Origin: Apteryx mantelli
Lineage: Eukaryota > Chordata > Aves > Apterygiformes > Apterygidae
Length of the DNA stretch: 64,000 nt
Assembly: GCF_036417845.1 (NCBI RefSeq)
Contig: NC_089984.1
Coordinates: 33,577,447-33,641,446, forward strand
Direction: 5' to 3'
The notes below the pieces were generated by a model, which was not told where the DNA came from, did no database searches, and worked only from the letters and a program-made list of their open reading frames with translations. The position numbers were made by a program, and so were the translations under genes. Of this stretch, positions 23,001 to 33,057 are shown one piece after another (within the stretch, counting starts at the first letter, position 1; each line of letters begins with the position of its first letter).

Positions 23001-24929
23001 GCATGATGCAACATGCTGTGTAAATGAAATCTAAGCCACATCATGGCAGGTTATTGGTGCCAGCCAGTTTGGGAAGCCCGGCGCGGGAGGCACAGGTTCG
23101 CTGGCAGGAGAGGCCAGGTCCCACCCGCAGGCATGCAGCCCTACGGCGCTCAGGGAGCGTCGGGGAACGAGAGCAAGTGGGCAGCATGCGGAAAGCCGGT
23201 GAACCCAGAGCCGCGTTAGGCTCGAAAGCACTTTCTCGGGGAGCAGGTGGCTTTTCCCGCGGAACGGTCAATTCCCCAGGGTCCCCATGAGGTCACTGGC
23301 AAAAGGGATGTCTGCAGAACAGGATTCAGAGTGCCTAAGCACAGGTTTGTCTCTGTGGACTACAGAGGAAGCTTAACACCTCTGTGGGTTTAAACTAGCT
23401 TTTGTGAATACCCCGTCTCTCTTGCTCCTTAGTTTTGGCAGTTAATCTAGCCTTGGAGCCACTGCCTAGGAAATTCAGGTGCTGCAGACCCAAGCCAAGA
23501 AAAGCTGGTCCACTGGAGAGTTTTGTGTTGGATCCTGCTTTGTGCTTTTGGGTTATCCTGGGACGTCAGCAAGTATCAGAAGAATGAAATTAAGCTGAGA
23601 AAGGTTGGTTTCTCTACAGATAGCCTGACTGGAGTTGGAAAAATCGGCATCTGTTTCTGTTTAACTCAGTTTTCATTCCGTCTTTCCCCTTTCGAAGTAC
23701 AGATAACTGAATCCTTTAATTTGTCCTGTCTTCCACTGTAGAGAAAAGGAGGAGTTCATAACAGCTGATACTATCCTGTCTAGAATAACTACACTAAAAA
23801 CATATACATTTATTTTCTGTTGTAAATAAAAATCTCTTGCTCATTTCTATTGTTTGTAATGTTGACTTTGAAAGATAAACTGTTTGAACTGGTTGACTCT
23901 CAGATTGTATAACTGAAGATTAACTTTCTGCTAACCTATGGATTTGCAGTTTTCTTTTGCACTGAATAAACTGAAGGACTACTAACCCTGAGGCAGTTAG
24001 GACACAGCACAGACTTGAAAAAGTTTATGTGCATGATAATAAATAAGAAAAACTAATATCTCATGCATGGCGTTTTGGATGTGCTATTTCAGAGCTGATG
24101 CGTCCTGTTTTTCCACCTGGAAGAGCCCCTGTAGACCTAGGAAGCATGTTTAAAAACACGCCAAGGGCCTGACGCACACAGATATGTCGCTAATGAGTTG
24201 AAAGCTAAAGCTGGAAGGACCAGATTTTTTTTTTTACATGATAGTTTTACAACTCTTAACTCATACTGCCCAGTTTTTGAGAGCGCAGGCACCTTCAACA
24301 AACTCTGTCTCATATGTATATTTGCGTGGTAGAACCAACAGGAGGAAAAAACAAAAAGAATTTCTTGTCGCTCAAGTAAGCAGATCAGACTCTGAACATA
24401 CACAAGGAACAGATGGTAAAAATAGCAACATCTTACTATACCATAGTCCTTCAACAGAGAACCACATTTTGAGGTTCCCCTTCTTTGTATCCTTCTTCGT
24501 ATTGCAACAGCATCTCACCCTCAGCAGAAGTTTTCATGATGGTGGGTTAGTCTCTGTTTTCAGTGTGGCAAATCTTCTTGTCGGCCGCTCGCTTGGAGTA
24601 TTAGCTCCTGGAAGCTGCCATGGCTCTGAACATCTATCTGCATCCTCAAGATACGGTTTCTCTGCCCACCCCAGCTCAGTACCAACTCTCGCCAGCCTCC
24701 CTGGGAGTTTTTGTACGCCTGTGACCAAAGCAGTGGAGCCGAGATTACATGCAAGGTGAAGACAGAAAAGCAGCGACAAAGGCACAGGCTCTTTTCAGGT
24801 TTGGTGTGATGCCTGCAAAATGAAATGGGCTTTGTTGTGCCACCCGCCGTCGAAGCGCACTTCCCTTCCACAGAGCAACCGAGCACGCTGCAGCCCTCCG
24901 TGCAAGGCTGAAACCAAACTGCTGGTAAA

Positions 24930-25470
24930 GTGATGATTCAAGAGAAGGGAAGGGGATAAAATAGGGCAGGAAGGTCTGGCTAGACTGAGGGGCAGATGAG
25001 AGGAAGATAAAACCTAGGACTGGGAATGTGGATGTTTGAGACCTGATAGCAGGAGCTTGAGGTTCACAAAGAAACTGAAACTGGGAATTAGAGGAGTTTT
25101 ATGCTGAGACTGGCTGTGCAAGGAACGGGCAGCAGGGGAGGGACAGAAGACACAGCAGAACTGAGGAACTGAGTTCACTGGGATGAAGACACTAGAAAAA
25201 AAGAGGCAGGAAAGTCACTGAGAATAGAAGGTCAGACAAAGAACCAGACAAAGAAGATTGAACTTGGACCTGGTGAGGGGAACAGAAGTTGGAGGCACTC
25301 TTGGAGGTAAAGAGAGGGGTGACAGAGTGGGTAAGGAGCAGGTGATCGAAGCCTGGAAGCAGAGATTTGGCAGAGGCAAAAAGGAAGGAAACTGAGTACT
25401 GTATGAGAGATGTGGGAGGCTGTTCCACGCAGGACTGAGCAAAAGGGAAAACTAGTGGAAAGGGGCACGG
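24930..25470. other. Purine-rich block (strand-asymmetric)
   Basis: About 540 bases with strong A+G excess on the plus strand and many short similar motifs (gactgag, gaggaa, ggaggc, cagaaga). The complementary strand is pyrimidine-rich. There is no open frame with recognisable homology. It could be a decayed minisatellite or simply a skewed tract. Confidence 0.45.
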
Positions 25471-28020
25471 TGGGGTGTGCTCCTGAGGACATCCTTACTG
25501 CCAGAGCTGGAAGTGGGACAGAGCTTTCCTGAGGCTGACCCCTCACTTCTCCCCAGTGAGTAACCACCAACCCAGCTGGCTCTTGTGCCCCCCACCCTAC
25601 TCCCTCGTATAGAAATGGCAAGAATTTAGTGTCCTTGGACAAGACGGCAGCTGCTGCATGCCTGAGGGAGGTGAGAGGACTCCCTTCTAGTTAGAGGACA
25701 AAAATTTTACAATTTAGAGGAGGTAATGAAAAGGCCAAGTGAGAAGGTCATGAGAAAAAGGGTCAATTCATTAGTCCGTCAGCTGCTAAGCTAAGAAAAG
25801 GCAAGGGAGGCTATTATATTAGAGGTATACAAATTCAGCTGAAGATGATTCTGAAGTTGCTGGACTGATCTCATGGTCAGCTTAGGCAAGCTTAACTAAT
25901 TAATTGTTTTATTTTAGTTCATTGGGTAAGAGCTGGCTCCTAATAAATCACACTGCCTTGTAGAAACATGCTTGAAACAACTGTGTAAATACTAAATAGC
26001 CTTAGGAATGGTCTTATGAATCCACTGAATAATCCAGATTCCAACACTCATCCCCCTCCGCTGCTGGTCTAGATAGAAGGTAACAGTCCCCTATTGTTAT
26101 CGGTTTCTCTTTTAGTAAGAGGGGCAGAGGTCTGGGTCAGCACTGTTGATAACCCATGGAAGTGCTGTGATGCCACGTGATCCTGCACTGATGGTTTTCC
26201 TTTTTAACAGCACATAAAACACCACACATATTAAAGGAACATTATTAAGGTTGCAAAGCCAAGCGTTTAAAAGTTAGGCAATGTCCAAATGAAAGTTGCC
26301 TGTGAAACCTTAATTCAGATCCTGTATGCATGTAGATTATGAAATGCTCTTTAATTGTTTCCCATGCTGTTCATCTCAGTTTGAATGGCAGTAATTCAAG
26401 ATCCTCTCACAATTTTATAGGTTTTTCTAAGGAAATGGAGACAAAGAAACTTCTGACTTACTGTCTGTGGATATATCTTTAAGGAAAGGTATGCAGTCAC
26501 GCTACCACAAGGTTCAAAACATGGGCCTGTCTGTGTAGCCTCCTGAGGCTGACAAGGGGCCATTAACTAATACTTCTAAGAAAAGTGAATATTATACTCG
26601 TCTTCTACACTGGATCAGGCATGTGACACAAGATCTGGGGAGAAATGGTGCTGATAGAGGCTGAGATTAGGATGGAACTAAGCTACCCAACATCCAATAT
26701 GAGGGTATAAAATTAACTACTCCATTTGTGCAGATTAAAAACAAATCCTGCATGTATGAATTCTGCCTTTGCAAAAATGTCTGTTAGTTTTGATTGTTGG
26801 CACAGCTATTAGGGTAGTATTGGTCTAATCTCATATGACATATTTAAGGAATTGCAAGAGAAGGGTGGAGTTATCAGTGTGAAATTAGTTGGCTGATTCC
26901 CTGCCCAGTAACAGTGGTCCTGCTCTGCTTTATTTCAGCTTTTCAGTTTTGTTTCATCATGCAAAGAGCAAAACAAGCTTCTTGACTATAATATTTTATT
27001 AGATTTCCAAACCTGTTTTTGAAAGTGAAGCATGTAGAAACGGAAGTAAAATGTCTAACGGACTCAGAGTACACACAGCATCTCTGCTTTGTACATACTT
27101 CTCCAATCCTAAATGCAAAAGGGCTGTGGCACTTTGCACAAAAAGGGCCTTAGAAATGTAAAGGTGCCATATGCAGTCAACAAGACGTACAGATTCTCCT
27201 TATGTATGCTGAATACACACTATGATCTTTTAATATAGAAGATAGCACTATATGTAGAAATCTGTGTGTGCTCAAATAAACTGCACAAGAAAAATATTCT
27301 TTCAAATTTTAAGCTTTTCAAGGCAAAGAATATATCTGCATTTATCTTGTAGGGGACTGGTGTACTGCTGGCACTCAATTGCTACTGAATCATAACAACA
27401 AATAAATATCCACTCATTGTAAGAAATATTGTCCCTAGGAAATTATACCTGGTATATTGGTTTCTAACCTGTGACCCAAGATGCTGAAAAGCTAATTCTG
27501 CTTTTAACACCGTCCAGCATTACTAGTGAAAAAGCATGTAACCAGATTGAAATGTCTAATTTGCCAAAGAATCACATAAAAGAAACTGGCAGAACCCAGA
27601 TAATCGAATGTGAATAGCCTTATTGAACTCAAACTGGCCTCGATGGTTGCCAAAAATTGTGAAAAACTGATGGAAATAGTGGATACCTAGATCTGATAAT
27701 CTGATGTAGGAAATAGCTCCCAAAGTTATTCCTGGTTTTGATTCTGCTGAGATGGCTGTTGTTCATTTTAAATGCGAGACTTCAGCAGGACCAGTCCAGA
27801 TCCACAACTACTGTGATCAATTAACAGACTCCCACTAGCTTTAATGTGTTTGAGAAAATTAAAGTTAAGCTACTACTGCCATAAAGAATCCAGCTGGGCT
27901 TGAAAGGGGAAGTGATTGCAACTGCCTGAGAATTTAGCAGTATCAACCCTTCTTAACAAAATAACAAAAGATCAGTTATAATATGCCATCAAAGAACTAG
28001 CTTTTAAATCCCATCTAAAA

Positions 28021-28430
28021 TCAAATAACTACAGATAGCAGATGCTCTGTCACACTCCAGAGTATTTGTCTACTCCCAGGGATAGTTGCCACTTTCTGAA
28101 CAGCTACTAGCACTTCTTGCAGCTCCCATATATTCCTTTTAAGGGTAGCCTGATCTTGCTTAGCCTGTGATAAAGAATACAAAGCGCATTGGTGCAAGGT
28201 TATAGCAACTGCCAACCAGGGATAGTCCCTGTTTTGTTGCAAAAACAAGGATTAGAACATAGCATTCTTCTGGTCCATCTCTTTCATAATGTTTTCCAGT
28301 GCAATATGTCTCAGCAATTAAAAGTGACCAGCAACAAGCAGGTAGTCATCTAATATATGTACAGTATTAAGAAAGTTTCTTGTAATTGTTCATTATATTA
28401 GAATTTCTGATCATGTTTATCCTGGGAGGC
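28021..28430 (-). pseudogene. Possible degenerate retroelement coding remnant
   Basis: On the minus strand a frame entering near 28385 reads TVHILDDYLLVAG, resembling the catalytic xDD segment of retroviral-type reverse transcriptases. It meets a stop, continues ~21 codons to a second stop, then runs open for ~75 codons to 28021. The final part has a helical, Gln/Leu-rich character but I cannot name a family. With two in-frame stops nothing here can be functional. The resemblance is short and could be chance. Confidence 0.22.
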
Positions 28431-29410
28431 AAACTCTTCAGTTAAATTGCTGCACTGGCGGGAAAATATTTCCTATTATTTGTTGTAATATTATAATGAA
28501 CTGCAATCAGCAACTGCCTGAAGCTTAGTTATGGACACTCCTAGTCATTCAGGGAAATCTTAATAAAAGCTTTTTTTTTTTTTTAATCTGTGTCAAAGCA
28601 GCTACACAAATGGAAAGTTTCACCAGGTGTGTGGCCTGGGGACCATGTGGTCTCAGGTGTGAATGAGAGAAGGGGTTACGCTCCTCGACTGCTCAAATTG
28701 GACTGCGCCGAACAGTTGCAATTGCAAACAGCGAGTGGTTGTTGCTGAGATGGCACGTTCATGACTGCAGTCACTTTTCACCGTGAGGCTGCATGGGACC
28801 TTTGGGACAAATGGCAGAGGAAGGCTGCTGCTGCTTTAGAGGGGAGCCCTGCCTAAATGCCGCTCACTGTCACTTCAGCTTTTGAAAAAAACACGCATAG
28901 CTTGTGAATAACCATGTGGGGTAAGCAAATGTCTGACGGTGTCATCCGTTTTGGACAAGAAACGAGTCAGAAAAGTGGTTAAAAACTCTGAAAAGGCGGC
29001 ATCTCTTGGAGGAGTGATGACGACTGTGTTCCCCTTGCCAGCACTAGCAGCTGTGACGCCCGAGCGAAGGCCCGGGGCCCCTGCAGGGCAGGGAGGGCAG
29101 GAGCGGGGCCCTCCCTGACGGCCTGGCGGGGCCACCCAGGGCAGCGGGCCCTGCCGGGCACGAGCCGTTCGGCCCCGAGCAGCGGGCCGCCGCGGCAGTA
29201 AGGCCTGTCGGCTCCGCCGCCCGGGCCAGACCTGGAGGTTGGCCTGGAAACGGCGGGGTCCGGGCCCTCCCTCGGCTCGCTCGGGCGCCCCGGGCCCCTG
29301 CCCGCCCGCGGGGGCGGCGCGCCCAGGCCGCACCGGCCTCCCGGCGGCGTCGCGGCGGGCCCGGCCCGGCCCGGGGCGCTGCGGCCGCGCCCCACCCCCG
29401 CCGCCTCGCC

Positions 29411-29425
29411 GTCGCCCGGGGCAAC
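29411..29425 (+). promoter_or_regulatory. RFX X-box
   Basis: GTCGCC, a three-base spacer and GGCAAC fit the X-box consensus GTNRCC-N(0-3)-RGYAAC exactly. RFX factors use this box in ciliary and other genes. Confidence 0.55.
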
Positions 29426-29996
29426 GGGGCCCACTTCCGCCCGCGGCCAAGATGGCGGCGGCGGCGGCGGCGCGACCCGGAAGCGCTCTCTCGCTCCGTC
29501 CCTCCGTCGGCGGCGCCCTCCTCTATGGTGCCGCGGGAGGTCTGTGGGCGGGGAGTCCCGTGACGGCTCGGTGCGCAGAGACGGTGGCCGGCAGGGGCGG
29601 CGGGCGGACGGGCGGGGGCCGAGCGCGGCGGCGGAGGATGGCGGAGCCCGCACGGTACGGTACGAGGCCGCCGGGGCCGGGGCGGAGGCCAGGGCCGGGG
29701 CCGGGGCGGGCCGGCGGCGGCGGCGGCGGGCTCGCCGCAGGCGGGCGGCGGCTGACAGCGGGCGGGCCCGGCGGCGGGAGGCCGCGGCACAAAGGCGGGG
29801 AGGGCCCGGCGGGCAGGTGGCGGCGCGGGGGGCGCCCGGCCCCGGGGAGGCCCGGGCCCGCGGCGGGTTGGGGCTGGGGCCGGGGCCGGGGCGGCGGTGG
29901 CGGGGCGCCCCCCGGGGCCGGGGCAGCGGCGGCGCCCGGAGGAGGAAGCGGCGTCGTGCGGCCGCGGCGCGGCCCCGCCGGCTGCGGGGACTTCGC

Positions 29997-30034
29997 GTGC
30001 GTGTGAGTGCGTGTGAGTGCGTGTGCGTGTGCCG
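29997..30034. repeat. GTGTGAGTGC minisatellite-like run
   Basis: Two exact 10-bp units (30001-30010 and 30011-30020) flanked by GTGCGTGT variants at the right side of the large CpG island. Confidence 0.8.
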
Positions 30035-30230
30035 CTGACGCGCGGGCACCGAGCGCCTTGGCGCCGGTGCGGGTGAGCGCGCTGCCCCCCGACGAGCGGC
30101 TCCTTTCCCCTTCCCCCTCGCTAGTCGCGGCGGAGCCGGGGAGCCTCCCCGTGCCCAGGTCGTCGCCTTCCCCCGTAGCCGAGCGGTTTCCCTGGCGTTT
30201 GAAACGTAGAGGTGTCGCAGGGAAGGCTGA

Positions 30231-32149
30231 GTGACAGCTTCCCACACGTGTTTGTGCTCCAGGCTGGGCTCTCCCCGAGTTGTGCCCGTCTCTCCGTAGG
30301 GGATGGCTAAAAAACAGCGGCAGCCCTGAGTGAGGTGAGCGGTTATGTGTATTTGGCTTAGGCTGTGTTTGTGGATGAGCTGTACAGTAACTCAGCAGCA
30401 CTGAACTTTAGTGAAACTACTGCTTTCTGACTTTACGGGTTTATTTAAGGATAGGTACAGAAATGGCATAAAAGTCATGATGTGTCACAAAACAGTTAAA
30501 AAGTGCTACAAATATTAATTCTAATTTTTAATCCGTGTATTTGAGATGGGGCAGTGAAGGCATGCGTTTTATGCAATTCCACACATGTGCGTACACAAAG
30601 GCACTTTCAGTGCAGAATGTTAATGATGATGGAGTTTTAATTGTGTGTATTGCAATTTCTGCAGTACTTACTTTTTTTTTTGGAACTATCAAAATATGGA
30701 TTAAACAGTGTTTCTAATAATTAGATTCAGAGTCATAATTTTCTACCATTTACTTGTTTGTATGTGACAAATGTTTGATTTACTACTACTTATTTCCCCT
30801 TTTTACCTTCTAAGCAGTAGGTTTTTATCATTAGACATTATTGGATGCTTCTATTTATAAAATCAAGGGCTTAAAAGTAGGTGGTGGTCAAATTAAGTCA
30901 CACTTATTTACAGCCATATTTCAGGCATATGTTGTATGATGATCTTGATATAATCCTAGCCTGGTTTTGGGGAAGATTTACTGTATCCTATGAATTTGTT
31001 AATACACTGTTGTGCATGCATTTTAATTTTAGTAACACCCTTATCTTGTTTGTTAATTCCTCTTGAATGATTTGGGCTTGACTATTTTGGTTTTCTGTGT
31101 AATTTTTCTTTGCTCCGGATGACTAAAATGGAAGATTATTTTAGTAATTTGAAGGTGGATTCCTTTTAATTTAGGCTAATGTTTGCCAGCCGTCAGGGTT
31201 TCTGTACGTGTGGCAAGGCAAAACACGTACATCGGACAAAACTGATTTTTATATATAATCTTGTAATACCGAAAGGTGATTCCAGACAAAGCTTTCCTTG
31301 CATCCGCAGCCCTCCTTTGAGGAATACGGAGGAATTCTGTCTTCTGCCGTGCCCTTTTTGTCCTGCTGTTCTTTATTCTGCTCTTTCCAGGGACCTTAAA
31401 CAATCCCCCAACACTATTTCCTGAAGGGTAATAGCAAGGGTAGGGCTGATAAACAGTGTTGGCCGTGAGTAGCTGCTGTCGCCGGTGTAGTTTCTCCTTC
31501 CCGGAGTGACACGGGGGCAAGGCAGGAGGCGCTGGCAGGGGCGTTCCTTTGTTGTGTTGACACTCAAATCGCGCTGACACCCGTATTGTCCTCCAAGAAC
31601 TGTGGAGGGGGGAGAGGATTCCGGCAGACGAGGAGGTATTTTCTTTAGCTGCCGTCGTGCACTCCTAGTTTAAAGGCAGACATGAATTTCTCGGAAGCCT
31701 GCGCTGCGTGTTCCTTTTAGGAAGCCCTGGATTTATTGTTGCTTGGCTGTGGCTTTCTAGAAAAGAGTGTTTCTGCTGAAGCAATGTGCCGTGATCCTTG
31801 CTTGTCACCGTGAGGCCCAACTGGGATTAATTTGTGTATAACACCCATGAAATAGGTGGATGTTTGTGTTTGTATGTGTGTCTGCATGCACGCTGCTCAT
31901 GCATATTAATTGGATTAAGACTGTGAAAGTATCTTCTATTTGTTATGAATGAGAAGGATCAAATTTGATCTTTTCCTGATCAGGCTGGGGAAGCTATGCA
32001 GATAACTGTCTCAGTGCGACGATAAGGAAATCAAACTGCATTAAGAGATTTCAGACGCTTCTAAAGCTTCATCACCGGGGATCGGGGTAGGTACGAGAAA
32101 TGCAGCTTCTCTCTGGCAGCGGCTTTTCCTTCGCGTCCGAGGAAAGGTG
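30231..32149 (+). other. Presumed SHOC2 intron 1, between islands
   Basis: Composition drops to AT-rich right after the island. No exon, RNA gene or identifiable repeat was seen. Confidence 0.5.
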
Positions 32150-32430
32150 GAAACTTGTGCGGGGAAGGGAAGGCGGCGAGTGCGGCGCCCGCAGCAGCCC
32201 CCGGCGCTGCCCCCCCGGCGCTGCCCCCCCGGCAAGTCCTGCTGCCCCGGGGCCGGGGCCGGGGCCGCAGGGCTCCGCGCTGCTCCGCGCTGCTCCGCCT
32301 GCGGCGAGCGGCCTGCGCGGGGCGACCCGCCACCGGCACCGGCAGCGCCGCCAGCCCGGCCCCGGGCGCCTCGGGGCTCCTCGTCCTTATTTTATTATTA
32401 TTATTATTATTTCCCCCCCCCCCCCCCGGG
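32150..32430. repeat. GC-rich island with tandem repeats, (TTA)n and poly-C tract
   Basis: The GC-rich core contains a 14-bp direct repeat GGCGCTGCCCCCCC (32203-32216 and 32217-32230), three GGGGCC units (32249-32266) and a 10-bp repeat GCTCCGCGCT (32272-32281 and 32282-32291). It ends in a TTA run (about 32394-32412) followed by fifteen C (32413-32427) and GGGG. No promoter-motif cluster like that of the 29-kb island was found. Confidence 0.8.
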
Positions 32431-33040
32431 GTGGCTCTGTGGCTGCTCTTTCAGTTGAGCCCCTTCTCGCTTTCCTCGCTGTTCTTGGAAAACCTCCTAT
32501 TTGTTTTCATTGCCTGCAGCTCTGCCTCGCCGAGGGGTGTTTCTGCCCCTTCTCCGGGTGGGTTTGTGCGTGTGGGTGGGAGGGCTGGGAGCACACGGGG
32601 GGGGGGGAGGATTAAACAGCCACTTGTAGCTGGATTGTGCAGATAGAAAGAAGCCGTGTTTACGTTAAGATTGTACCGGCTGACATATTTCAGGCTGTTT
32701 GATACAGTTGTCTGGGTATGTTACAAAATGTACTGAGATAAAATGTAACAGGTTGTATAATAAGAAGGTAATGTTTGCGGTATTAGCCGTTGACCTTAAT
32801 TTGCTCGGGTTTTTTTTGCTTCATCGCTTGGGCTTGACCGTATTGTGAAATACAAATAACCTGCTATTAAATCTGGGCATTCCCCGGCACTAAATTTTGT
32901 TCAGCAAAGGCATTTTCAATACAGCAAAACAATAATCGCTTGGTGAAAAGGGGATTTTAATTACTAAAAATGTTTGCATTTTAAACCTCTAGGTAATGGA
33001 TGTGCTTTGTACTGAAATTATGCAGTGTTTATGCATATGT

Positions 33041-33057
33041 GTATATATATATATATT
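33041..33057. repeat. (TA)n simple repeat
   Basis: Uninterrupted TA dinucleotides preceded by ATGTG. Confidence 0.9.

Larger units (their letters stand above)
17251..29044 (+). other. Presumed SHOC2 intron 1, first part (11.8 kb)
   Basis: No coding exon was found on either strand. The first kilobase (to ~18.2 kb) remains CpG-rich and may hold non-coding exon 1; GCCGGTGAGTG near 18346 is one possible donor. The rest is ordinary AT-rich DNA with a GC-rich patch at about 23.05-23.29 kb, a CT-rich repeat (20070-20096), a purine-rich block (24930-25470) and possible old retroelement remnants (about 27310-27400 and 28021-28430). If SHOC2 starts only at the 29-kb island, this stretch would be intergenic instead. 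Confidence 0.45.
29045..30230 (+). promoter_or_regulatory. Large CpG island with promoter motifs: alternative or main SHOC2 promoter candidate
   Basis: About 1.2 kb of very GC-rich, CpG-dense DNA, larger than the island at BBIP1. A compact promoter-like cluster holds an RFX X-box GTCGCC-CGG-GGCAAC (29411-29425), an ETS site (29433-29440, reverse), YY1 AAGATGGCGGC in plus orientation (29449-29459) and a second ETS site CCGGAAGCG (29477-29485). The plus-oriented YY1 box suggests rightward transcription starting near 29440, toward SHOC2. Possible donors are CACG|GTACGG near 29655 and GTGAGT motifs near 30004. Long open frames across the island are Pro/Arg/Ala/Gly-rich by composition and are not believed to be genes. 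Confidence 0.6.

Noticed and set aside
24238-24759. 173-codon plus-strand frame in the presumed SHOC2 intron
   Set aside because: No domain, Ser/Leu-rich random-looking composition, and no splice or promoter context.
29239-30006. Plus-strand frame containing MAAAAAARPGSALSL after AAGATGGCGGC
   Set aside because: The ATG is part of a YY1 promoter motif. The downstream residues are low-complexity and match no family that I know.
28979-30247. Long minus-strand open frame (422 codons) and overlapping plus-strand frames across the 29-kb CpG island
   Set aside because: Open on several frames at once, with Pro/Arg/Ala/Gly composition dictated by GC content, no domain and no splice support. This is expected by chance in such DNA.
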